This document shows, piece after piece, positions 25,270-32,730 of a stretch of 45,151 bases of DNA. The notes beneath the pieces were generated by a model. That model worked only from the letters and a program-made list of their open reading frames with translations, was not told the origin of the DNA and did not search any database. This DNA is from Methanobacteriota archaeon. Its GTDB lineage: Archaea; Thermoplasmatota; Poseidoniia; Poseidoniales; Poseidoniaceae. Within the stretch, counting starts at the first letter, position 1; each line of letters starts with the position of its first letter. Location of the stretch: NCBI GenBank assembly GCA_002719815.1, contig PBET01000015.1:1-45151 (forward strand). The letters are read 5' to 3'. The position numbers and the translations under genes are program-made.

Positions 25270-26457
25270 TCATGTGCGTTTGAGTTTTCGAGCAACACGC
25301 CCTTCAATACGAGCAGCAACATCCATCGGGAGAGCATGTGGCATGGAGATGTGTGTTGTTCGCCCTCGCCCTTCGCCTACCGTATCGACTCGCGTTGCAA
25401 TGATGTTCAATGTCTCAATTTGCTTGAGAAATTTCCAAACCGTCGTGTGGCTGCGTGGTTTGACTTCATATTCCTCGCAGACGACCGCATAAATCGATTC
25501 AACATCTTTGCTGGTCATGAATTCGGCCTTTCGCAACCTTCTGCAAATACCGAGTAGGACCAACATCGAGTGCCCCGATAACTCATCAAGGACATCCTCC
25601 GGCATGACTTGAGGGACATCTCGTGCTTTCGTCTGGACATGTTCCGCCATGATGGTCCTGTGACCATCCGATTCAGCATGCTCAACAGCTGCTTTGAGCA
25701 ATTCGATCACTTGTCGAGCATCACCAGATGGGGCTGCAGACGTGGCGATAAGTTTCAGAATTTCTTCATCCCATGAGTTGGAATTCAAAGATGCTTCAGC
25801 TCGTTGACGAGCAATGGCAAGAAGCCCCTTCATTTCGTACGGTGGAATCGGTAGATGATTGGTATGTCCAAATCTGGAAATAACAGCGTTCTCGAGAACA
25901 TCGAGGACTTGCTCTTGACTAATGAGAATCAATGAAAGCGTCCCACTGCCTTCCTGGTCCTCATCGATTCGAAGCAACTGATAGATCAGGTCATTCCCTG
26001 ATTTTCTCAACAAGTGGTCGACCTCGTCCAAGACGATAATGAGATGACGTCCATTGTTCCTCAGCAATTTTCTGAGACTGCTCAACAACTCGCCCATCGA
26101 GAGCCCTCGATCGGGATGACCAGGGTCCAAAGACTGAACGATGCGCTGTGCAACACGCACATTGGTTGTTGCATTCCGACAGTTGATGTGAACGCTTCGA
26201 ATTGGCCGTTTATTCCGTAGATGATGCTCAATATCGCGACAAAACGTTCGTGCAAGGAGCGTTTTCCCACTTCCAACCGGGCCGGTAATGACAACATTTG
26301 CACTTCCGTTTGGATGAGCGATGGAATGGAATTTCCCTGCAAGTGCCTCTTGGATATCTTCTCGACCGACCATGACTTCTGGAATGTAGTCAAAGTCGAG
26401 GGGGTCAGGATGCAACAAGATGAATCCTGAACCAATTCGGTCGAGATAGTCGCTCAT
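25270..26457 (-). CDS. orc1: Orc1/Cdc6 replication initiator
   Basis: Origin-binding AAA+ protein that recruits the MCM helicase; 395 residues, normal for archaeal Orc1/Cdc6. Walker A GPVGSGKT is at 59-66. Walker B LIIVLDEVDHLL is near 140. Sensor 1 is LSLILISQ, and ISRFGHTNHLPIPPY matches the initiator-specific motif region. GDARQVIELLKAAVEHA is sensor 2. The C-terminal winged helix (about 300-395) has SHTTVWKFLKQIETLNII. It follows dph2 by 67 bp on the same strand. No repeated origin-recognition boxes were seen beside it. Confidence 0.95.
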   Translation of the reverse strand: MSDYLDRIGSGFILLHPDPLDFDYIPEVMVGREDIQEALAGKFHSIAHPNGSANVVITGPVGSGKTLLARTFCRDIEHHLRNKRPIRSVHINCRNATTNVRVAQRIVQSLDPGHPDRGLSMGELLSSLRKLLRNNGRHLIIVLDEVDHLLRKSGNDLIYQLLRIDEDQEGSGTLSLILISQEQVLDVLENAVISRFGHTNHLPIPPYEMKGLLAIARQRAEASLNSNSWDEEILKLIATSAAPSGDARQVIELLKAAVEHAESDGHRTIMAEHVQTKARDVPQVMPEDVLDELSGHSMLVLLGICRRLRKAEFMTSKDVESIYAVVCEEYEVKPRSHTTVWKFLKQIETLNIIATRVDTVGEGRGRTTHISMPHALPMDVAARIEGRVARKLKRT

Positions 26458-26524
26458 ACTGAATCAGTCTTGATGCCAACCGTTCTTGAACACTCGCTCG
26501 TTTCCAAGCAAAAGAATGCGAAGT

Positions 26525-27631
26525 TCAAGGTATTTCATCGAATTGATAACCAAGTTCCCATTTCTTTTCGCCGAGAGCAACTTCGAGTTCAAATGGTGTG
26601 ATCAGAGGTTTTGCATATTTGACAGCATCATCGATGGCGATTCTTGGGCATGCAGTGTTAACAAACGCATCAACAGGATAGAAATCAATCAATTCAGGTC
26701 CAACGTGTTCAAGAGCCAGAAGATAGCCCTTTTTGCCATGCTTTTCCAGCAAACGTTTCATTCTCAACGCAAGCGTTCTTCGCATTTGTCCAGGCTTCTC
26801 ACCGATCAAGATGCCAAATTTTTCAGCATCCATGGATGACATAATCAAACCGAATCGTTGGCGGAGTATACGCTCAATTCGCTCAAACGACATCTCAATC
26901 GCATCACCAGAATATGGATCGAGCATCGCCAATGGTTTCCCAGTATGAAGGACCAAGCCAATGGGGTGGAAATCGCCACTTCCGAGGAAGAGATAGTGTC
27001 CAATGGTATCGTCATCGCCTGAGTAATTGCATCCGAGTACTTGACCTGGGAATGTAAGTCGTGCTCCACCCATTGGGATTGTAACATCAAACCCGGCTTG
27101 TTCAAGTCGGTCATGGAATTCTGGAAGAAGGTGCAGATGTTGAATGCTTCCGACCAATCCAAGTTTCGTATCCTTGAGTGGCGTCATTCGTCCGACTGCA
27201 TCCATAAAGCGCTCCTGTGCTTCTTCTTCGGTCAGTTCTCCAGACGGTTGTTCTGCCATTCTCTTCTTGGCGATTTGAAGATGGGCGTTGAGCATAGGGA
27301 GAACAGGTGCGAGTTCAGGATCTCCATCGTAGGTGACATCGATGAATTGCGTTGGCATACCTGAGTCGATGTTCATTTGTGAATGCCCCATGTGAGCAAC
27401 AAGTTCGACACCCATCATCTTCATCTTGTCGTGGACTAAATCGCACGCACCATAGCACGGATCTGCTGCAAGGACCACTTTTGCTCCTGAACCGGATTCA
27501 ATCTCATCCATCATTTCAAGCGCTTGCATCTTCAACCCTTCTGGAACTTGAAGAGCAACCAAACGATTGTCATTCTTTTGAATGCGTTCAATCAGTTCTT
27601 CCAATTGGAAATCGTGTCTATCCAAATCCAT
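26525..27631 (-). CDS. dph2: Diphthamide biosynthesis enzyme Dph2
   Basis: Radical SAM-type enzyme (non-canonical 4Fe-4S) that transfers the 3-amino-3-carboxypropyl group of SAM to a histidine of elongation factor 2. It has 368 residues, typical of the archaeal homodimeric enzyme. The three cluster cysteines can be placed in ADPCYGACD (about 59), VLGCNYSGDD and NTACPRIAIDD (about 320). It overlaps the upstream phosphoribosyltransferase by one base (TAATG) with GAGGTGA just before, so the two are translationally coupled. Confidence 0.94.
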   Translation of the reverse strand: MDLDRHDFQLEELIERIQKNDNRLVALQVPEGLKMQALEMMDEIESGSGAKVVLAADPCYGACDLVHDKMKMMGVELVAHMGHSQMNIDSGMPTQFIDVTYDGDPELAPVLPMLNAHLQIAKKRMAEQPSGELTEEEAQERFMDAVGRMTPLKDTKLGLVGSIQHLHLLPEFHDRLEQAGFDVTIPMGGARLTFPGQVLGCNYSGDDDTIGHYLFLGSGDFHPIGLVLHTGKPLAMLDPYSGDAIEMSFERIERILRQRFGLIMSSMDAEKFGILIGEKPGQMRRTLALRMKRLLEKHGKKGYLLALEHVGPELIDFYPVDAFVNTACPRIAIDDAVKYAKPLITPFELEVALGEKKWELGYQFDEIP

Positions 27632-28212
27632 TAAATCACCTCGTCCAAAAGAACAACCTTTCCACCATCCATTTCCAAGCGTACAAGGGATGATATCTTG
27701 ATGTGAGGGTATTTTTCTTGCAGTTGTTTGAGACCAGGCCCTTTTTCGACGACGACGATGACCGCCTCGATGATTGCACCGATCTTCTCAACGCCCTGAA
27801 GAATTGCATCGAGCGTTCCACCGGTCGAGAGAACGTCGTCGACGATGAGCACTCGCTCACCCTTCTGAATATCATTCAGGAACATTGAGCCTTTGGAATA
27901 ACCAGTGGATTGGTCGATGGCAACCTCGCCTTCAAGGCCATAGGATCGCTTGCGAACGACCACTTGCGGTCGTTCGTTTCGCATGGACAATGGGCTTGTG
28001 AGGGGAAGTCCCATTGCTTCGATTCCTAGAATAAGATCGATGGATTCCCAATCGACCATGCTTTCAATGATTTCAACAACCGCTGCGAGCACGGACGGTT
28101 CAAGGCGTGGTACTCCATCCGTCAATGGATGAATGAAGTAGGGGTAATCACCTTTCCAAATAATTGGAGCAGCAAGGAGTGAATCCTTCAATCGCTGCAA
28201 TGCTTCGCTCAT
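27631..28212 (-). CDS. hpt: Purine phosphoribosyltransferase (archaeal hypoxanthine type)
   Basis: A 193-residue type I phosphoribosyltransferase that transfers phosphoribose from PRPP to a purine base in salvage. The PRPP-binding loop is VLIVDDVLSTGGT (about 115-128). LILGIEAMGLPLTSPLS and VVVRKRSYGL are the base-side and PPi-side segments, close to archaeal Hpt/Apt-like enzymes. Exact base specificity (hypoxanthine/guanine or adenine) cannot be read from the sequence. ATG 28212 (MSEALQRL) is preferred to the upstream in-frame start at 28233. It is coupled to dph2 downstream. Confidence 0.85.
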   Translation of the reverse strand: MSEALQRLKDSLLAAPIIWKGDYPYFIHPLTDGVPRLEPSVLAAVVEIIESMVDWESIDLILGIEAMGLPLTSPLSMRNERPQVVVRKRSYGLEGEVAIDQSTGYSKGSMFLNDIQKGERVLIVDDVLSTGGTLDAILQGVEKIGAIIEAVIVVVEKGPGLKQLQEKYPHIKISSLVRLEMDGGKVVLLDEVI

Positions 28213-28229
28213 GCGCCCACTTCTTCCAA

Positions 28230-28634
28230 TCAAATCTCGGAGAGATACTCGACATATTCATCAGGTTCGAGGAGATTCTCCATATCGAATTGGAACGGTT
28301 GGAGGACCAAAATCCAACCAAGGTCGTATGCGGATTCATTGACGAGATCAGGGTTGATTTCGACTTCCCCATTGACTTCAGTAATTGTGCCTGAAAATGG
28401 AGCAATGAAAGCAATCTTCTCGTCAGCAGTCCACAGCGAAAACATATCTTGACCTTCATCGACAACCGTTTCAGCTTGCGGAAGAATCACCCGAAGGACT
28501 TCACCAATTTCGACGCCCATGAATTCACTGATGCCGACCATGATCTTCTCATCGTCTTTTTCCTGATACCATAGATGGTCAATCGAGTACTTTCGGTTGT
28601 GTGCAATGTTAAATTCAACTACTTCTTCATCCAA
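28230..28634 (-). CDS. gcvH: Glycine cleavage H-like lipoyl-domain protein
   Basis: A 134-residue protein with the H-protein fold pattern: YSIDHLWYQ at the start, MVGISEFMGVEIGEVLRVILP, then FIAPFSGTITEVNGE, and YDLGWILVLQP near the end. In standard H protein the lipoylated lysine is 8 residues before the Pro of PxSG. Here that position is D71, and the nearest lysine is K73 (ADEKIAF). Either the loop is two residues shorter with K73 modified, or the protein is not lipoylated. The start is TTG 28634 with AGGTGA 6 nt upstream. No other glycine cleavage genes are nearby. Confidence 0.78.
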   Translation of the reverse strand: MDEEVVEFNIAHNRKYSIDHLWYQEKDDEKIMVGISEFMGVEIGEVLRVILPQAETVVDEGQDMFSLWTADEKIAFIAPFSGTITEVNGEVEINPDLVNESAYDLGWILVLQPFQFDMENLLEPDEYVEYLSEI

Positions 28635-28752
28635 GCATCATCACCTATACGCGGCTCAAACATCTCCTATATGAACCTCGCTATTTCCGCTTTGATATGG
28701 CCATAGCACATCCATTAAGTGAGGACCGCCCTTAGATGCAACCGGTGAGGAG

Positions 28753-29922
28753 ATGGACTTCAAAGCAACCGACGAACAAGACATGATTCGTGAAATGGTA
28801 CGGGACTTTGCCGAAACGGTTCTGGCGCCAACGGTCGAGCACAGAGACCAGACACAAACGCCTCCATCGGAAGAATGGAAGCAGTTCCTTGAACTTGGTC
28901 TGCAAGGTGTTACTGTTCCTGAATCATATGGCGGTATGCCAGTGGATGACATTTCTGAGTCAATCATCGTTGAGGAACTCGCTCGCGTCGATCCTTCGTT
29001 CTCAGTCATGTACTGTGTTCATGTCGGATTATGTGCAAAAACAATCGCGTTGCATGGTGATGAATATCAAAAGCAAACCTACCTTTCTCGTCTCGCAGAT
29101 GGTGAAGTAGGTGCATACTCACTTTCCGAAGCGGGCGCAGGAACAGATGCTGCAGCAATGTCCTGCAAAGCGAAACTTTCCGATGATGGAACACATTACG
29201 TCCTCAACGGCGAAAAGATGTGGGTCACCAATGGTGCACAGGCGAAAATCATCGTCTTGTTTGCCAAAGATGTCGATCATCCTGATTATGGTGTCAAAAG
29301 GCATGGTGGAACAACAGCGTTTATTGTCGATGCATCATTTGAAGGATTCTCAGTTGGAAAGAAAGAAGATAAGCTCGGAATTCGTTCATCCGATACCTGT
29401 ACGCTCGTTCTCGAAAACTGCAAAGTTCCCGTTGAGAACGTTATCAAGGGTGCTGGAAACGGTTTCCCTATTGCAATGAATGCGCTCGATAATTCCAGAA
29501 TTGGTATTGCTGCTCAAGCGCTCGGTATTGCCCAGGGTGCATACGAAGCCTCGCTGAAGTATGCGCATGAGCGGGAAGCGTTCGGAAAGCCAATCGCTCA
29601 TCATCAGATGATCATGGGATACTTGGCGGACATGGCAACTCGAATTGAGGCTGCTCGTCATTTGGTCTACAAGGCATCGTGGGCAAAGCAACAACACTAC
29701 GAACACAATGGGCCTCGTCATACCAAAGAAGCCAGCATGGCAAAATTGTATGCAGGAGATACAGCCATGTGGGTTTCAGAGCGAGCCATTCAGGTTCATG
29801 GCGGATATGGATACACCAAAGAGTTCCCAGTTGAGCGATTCTTCAGGGATGCGAAGATTACACAAATCTATGAAGGGACACAAGAAGTTCAACGGATCGT
29901 CGTTGCACGTAGCCTTCTATAG
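28753..29922 (+). CDS. Acyl-CoA dehydrogenase
   Basis: FAD enzyme for alpha,beta-oxidation of acyl-CoA in fatty or branched-chain acid degradation. It has 389 residues, normal length. The helical N-terminal domain starts MDFKATDEQDMIREMVRDF. The FAD-binding beta-domain has AYSLSEAGAGTDAAAM and WVTNGAQA. The C-terminal domain has REAFGKPIAHHQ and QVHGGYGYTKEFPVERFFRDAKI. IYEGTQEVQR carries the catalytic glutamate of the short-chain/butyryl type. A GTGAGGAG site directly precedes the ATG. Its closest relatives are bacterial-type enzymes; the exact substrate is not determinable. The end overlaps the convergent EF-hand gene by 6 bp. Confidence 0.94.
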   Translation: MDFKATDEQDMIREMVRDFAETVLAPTVEHRDQTQTPPSEEWKQFLELGLQGVTVPESYGGMPVDDISESIIVEELARVDPSFSVMYCVHVGLCAKTIALHGDEYQKQTYLSRLADGEVGAYSLSEAGAGTDAAAMSCKAKLSDDGTHYVLNGEKMWVTNGAQAKIIVLFAKDVDHPDYGVKRHGGTTAFIVDASFEGFSVGKKEDKLGIRSSDTCTLVLENCKVPVENVIKGAGNGFPIAMNALDNSRIGIAAQALGIAQGAYEASLKYAHEREAFGKPIAHHQMIMGYLADMATRIEAARHLVYKASWAKQQHYEHNGPRHTKEASMAKLYAGDTAMWVSERAIQVHGGYGYTKEFPVERFFRDAKITQIYEGTQEVQRIVVARSLL

Positions 29923-30855
29923 GTATTGGAATTCTGTTGCAGCAAAGATCGCTCGTCTGCGACCAACGTTCCAATCACAAATTTGAGCATCCGCTTCAAT
30001 CGTATGCTTCGACTGAAACATCATCGTCTGCTCATTTGCTTCAGCAGGTAGTCGAAGTTCAACCTCAATATCATTGTTCTCGGACAATGTTCCAATAATG
30101 GTCATCCCATTCTTCAACGGTCCTTGACCGACAAGTGTCTTTTCGATCGATGAAATATGAATCTGACACGACTGTGTTGGTGATTGTGCAATCATTTCTC
30201 GACGTTCACTGCTAAGTTTCATTCCCTCAAGAATCTCAATGAATCGTGCATGACCAACCATCGTTCCATCCTCTTCGAGAAGAATTGGTTGTGGTTTTGC
30301 TTTTGCGGCCTCTTCCTCTCGCTTCGCCTGTTCAGCTGCTTCACGTTCAGCCGCTTCTCTTGCTTGTTGTTCCTCAAGCAAACGTTGTCGTTCAGCTTCT
30401 TTTTGTCGAATGAGTTCTTCAACTTGCCTTCTGGCTTCCTCCTCAATTTCCTGGTTGAGTTCTTCAAATTCATCCACTTCAGGTTCGGGAGTTGCTTCAG
30501 GTGCCGGCGTTTCCTCAATACCACTTGGTAGGCCAATTGATTCAAAATACGTGTGCAAATCAGCAACCGTCACGTTTCCGTCTTTGTCCATGTCGAGAAC
30601 GGACATCAGTCCGTTAATGACCCAGCCAGGTGGTTGCGTTCCAGTGGTTCTCTCGAGTGCAGTGGACAATTCAACGGGCTGAATAGTTGCATCCATGTTT
30701 GTATCGATCATCTCGATGATTTCTTTTCCAGTAAGGCCAGATCCAAGCAACCAACTGGTAAATTGCGTATTCAATTGACCAATCATTGGATTTGTAGCAA
30801 CCATTTGTTGAATATGTTGTTCCATTTTCGCTTTTACTGCATTTTTGACAGACAA
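29917..30855 (-). CDS. EF-hand calcium-binding protein with coiled coil
   Basis: A 312-residue protein with no signal peptide or membrane helix. Two canonical EF-hand loops are seen: DTNMDATIQPVE (51-62) and DMDKDGNVTVAD (88-99). A Pro/Glu-rich hinge follows (113-125). Then comes a long charged coiled coil (about 126-190, rich in Glu, Arg, Gln and Ala). A C-terminal beta-rich domain (about 195-312) has QSCQIHISSIEK and DIEVELRLPAEAN. The paired EF-hands suggest intracellular calcium binding, unusual in archaea. The C-terminal domain is not recognised. Neighbouring genes give no clear functional link. Confidence 0.75.
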   Translation of the reverse strand: MSVKNAVKAKMEQHIQQMVATNPMIGQLNTQFTSWLLGSGLTGKEIIEMIDTNMDATIQPVELSTALERTTGTQPPGWVINGLMSVLDMDKDGNVTVADLHTYFESIGLPSGIEETPAPEATPEPEVDEFEELNQEIEEEARRQVEELIRQKEAERQRLLEEQQAREAAEREAAEQAKREEEAAKAKPQPILLEEDGTMVGHARFIEILEGMKLSSERREMIAQSPTQSCQIHISSIEKTLVGQGPLKNGMTIIGTLSENNDIEVELRLPAEANEQTMMFQSKHTIEADAQICDWNVGRRRAIFAATEFQYL

Positions 30856-30898
30856 TCTGACACGTCCTCAACCATCTCGGTATGTTTAGACTAGCCAC

Positions 30899-32224
30899 TT
30901 AAGGGAATTGAAGTTTTGGCCAATGCGATGCATCGTCTGTCTGCCATGATAGTGTACAGAGCAATCGGTCAATCTCGTCCAAGGATTGTAAGTTACGAGC
31001 GATTTGTTCGTAGAACAACCATGCTTTGAGCGCTCCAAGTTTTGGTCCTTCTGTCATGTTTGTTTGTTGCATGATGTAGTCACCAGTCGCCAACGGTCGT
31101 TCATCGAAATTGATTTTGAGTCGATTCAGTCGATCGATGCATCGTTGAACATCCTCTTCAGAGAAATCGCTTACCCATGTTTCATGAGCCGCAAACAATT
31201 TCTCAATTTGCAAGTGTTGATGACTCCATGTTCCAACCACTGCTGCATAAATTCGGATTGAGGAATCCATGTCCTCGGGTACATGTCCCATTTTCGAATG
31301 GCGGAAAAGAAATTCTTTCTTCTCCTTTCCACTCAGGCGAAGCGTTGTTGCAAAGTCTTCACATTCCGTTGAGTTGAAGTTTCTCATCAATACGACGAGA
31401 CGGTCGATGACATCATCGCCATCGAGTTGATTCAGAAGTTGGATGGCCAGATCATGTTGAAGCCAGTCGATGCCAAAGAGCTGTTTCAGAATTCCATCAT
31501 CGGCCATTCGTTGAACAATTTTTGAAGCCTGTTTACCAAGAAGAATTCGCTTGAATTCGGACCAGATGCGCTCTGATGCGATGCGTGAAAGCATTGGTTT
31601 TGTTGTTCGTAGTGCTTCAGCAAGTTGGTTTTCTGGCCACCATATGCCTGCATTTCCTTGGTCCATGAATCGATAACATCGTAAAATACGCAACGCATCT
31701 TCACTTAATCGCTTAATTGGTTCGCCAACAGAGCGTATACGTTGGTTGTTCAAATCATCGTACCCATTGAATGGATCGTAGAACGTTTGTTTTGAGACGT
31801 TGACAGCGATGGCATTCATGGTCAAATCTCTTCTTGATAGATCGACGAGAAGCGAATCTCCCCACTGGACTTCATCAGGTCGACGCCCATCGTTGTAGCC
31901 AAGTTCGGTTCGTAATGTTGTGACTTCGTAACTGTCTCCATTATTCCGGAAGGTTATCGTCCCGTATTGTCGACCTGTTGGAATCGTATCTGGATATGCT
32001 TCCATCGCTTCAGGTGTCATCGTTGTTGCAAGGTCATATTCATTGATTTCCGTACCGAGAAGCGCATTTCGAACTGCTCCACCCACAATCCAAACATGTG
32101 CATCGTTCTCTTGGAACCAATCAAGTACATTCATCAGGCTCTTTGGAAGCCCTTCAACCATGGTTTCCAAACGAGGAAGAAGGGGTAAATCTTCCATTCC
32201 GCGCTCGGGTTGCATACTCGACAT
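30899..32224 (-). CDS. cca: Class II CCA-adding / poly(A) polymerase-type nucleotidyltransferase
   Basis: About 441 residues. The nucleotidyltransferase head has IVGGAVRNALLG, then EYDLATTMTPEAM, IPTGRQYGTITF, RRDLTMNAIAVN (neck, base selection) and EDALRILRCYRF. This is the bacterial/eukaryotic class II pattern, not the archaeal class I one. The family DxD metal motif reads ExD (residues 62-64 from the chosen start), an Asp-to-Glu change. The C-terminal half is helical and divergent. It may finish tRNA 3' CCA ends or add A residues. Several ATGs are possible (32338, 32242, 32224, 32197). The divergent gene starts at 32284, so starts upstream of it are unlikely. Confidence 0.82.
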   Translation of the reverse strand: MSSMQPERGMEDLPLLPRLETMVEGLPKSLMNVLDWFQENDAHVWIVGGAVRNALLGTEINEYDLATTMTPEAMEAYPDTIPTGRQYGTITFRNNGDSYEVTTLRTELGYNDGRRPDEVQWGDSLLVDLSRRDLTMNAIAVNVSKQTFYDPFNGYDDLNNQRIRSVGEPIKRLSEDALRILRCYRFMDQGNAGIWWPENQLAEALRTTKPMLSRIASERIWSEFKRILLGKQASKIVQRMADDGILKQLFGIDWLQHDLAIQLLNQLDGDDVIDRLVVLMRNFNSTECEDFATTLRLSGKEKKEFLFRHSKMGHVPEDMDSSIRIYAAVVGTWSHQHLQIEKLFAAHETWVSDFSEEDVQRCIDRLNRLKINFDERPLATGDYIMQQTNMTEGPKLGALKAWLFYEQIARNLQSLDEIDRLLCTLSWQTDDASHWPKLQFP

Positions 32225-32283
32225 CCATTCTTGCGTGTACATCCAAGACAAAGCATTATCCTGTGAATTCTGTTGGTCAAGGC

Positions 32284-32730
32284 ATGTCTTGGGAGGAAAG
32301 CGATGTACGGTTGGTTCCTGTCGAGTGGTTGAAAGCACATGAAGAAATCAAAGTCAAGAACATGGAGAAACTCCTTGAGATGACGCTCAAGTGGGATGGG
32401 TTTACGAAGCCATTGATCGCTGATAAGGCAACAGGAACGATTCTTGATGGACACCATCGTTTTGCAGTTGCAAAGCGGTTGGAACTTGCCCGTATACCTG
32501 CTGTTTGCATTGATTATCTCAATGATGAAACGGTCGAGCTTGAACTCTGGCCCGCATCATCGTTGGAGTCGATTTCGAAGCAGGACGTCGTCGATATGGC
32601 CCTTTCATCAAACCTTTATCCTCCTAAGACAACCAGACATCGTATTTCGGATCACTTGCCTCCGATTCACGTCTCTTTGAGACGGCTCTCGTTGCTTACG
32701 CCGAGTCAGCCTGACGGGAACGAATCGTAG
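32284..32730 (+). CDS. ParB/sulfiredoxin-fold protein, SerK/SbnI-like
   Basis: A 148-residue protein. VRLVPVEWLKAHEEI is followed by GFTKPLIADKATGTILDGHHRFAVAKRLELARIPAVCIDY, which has the DGHHR motif of ParB-type nucleotide-binding domains. The tail holds LYPPKTTRH. This set resembles free L-serine kinases (archaeal SerK, staphylococcal SbnI) more than DNA-segregation ParB. There is no HTH domain, which also argues against a ParB role. A serine-kinase role is an inference from motifs. The frame is open to 32098, but ATG 32284 starts the conserved part. A TATA-like CATTATC is about 28 bp upstream. The 3' end overlaps the convergent M61 gene by 35 bp. Confidence 0.7.
   Translation: MSWEESDVRLVPVEWLKAHEEIKVKNMEKLLEMTLKWDGFTKPLIADKATGTILDGHHRFAVAKRLELARIPAVCIDYLNDETVELELWPASSLESISKQDVVDMALSSNLYPPKTTRHRISDHLPPIHVSLRRLSLLTPSQPDGNES

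Noticed and set aside
32098-32283. Upstream extension of the ParB/SerK-like protein
   Set aside because: This part is antisense to the N-terminal region of the CCA-type enzyme, has shadow-like composition, and precedes the conserved fold that begins at ATG 32284.
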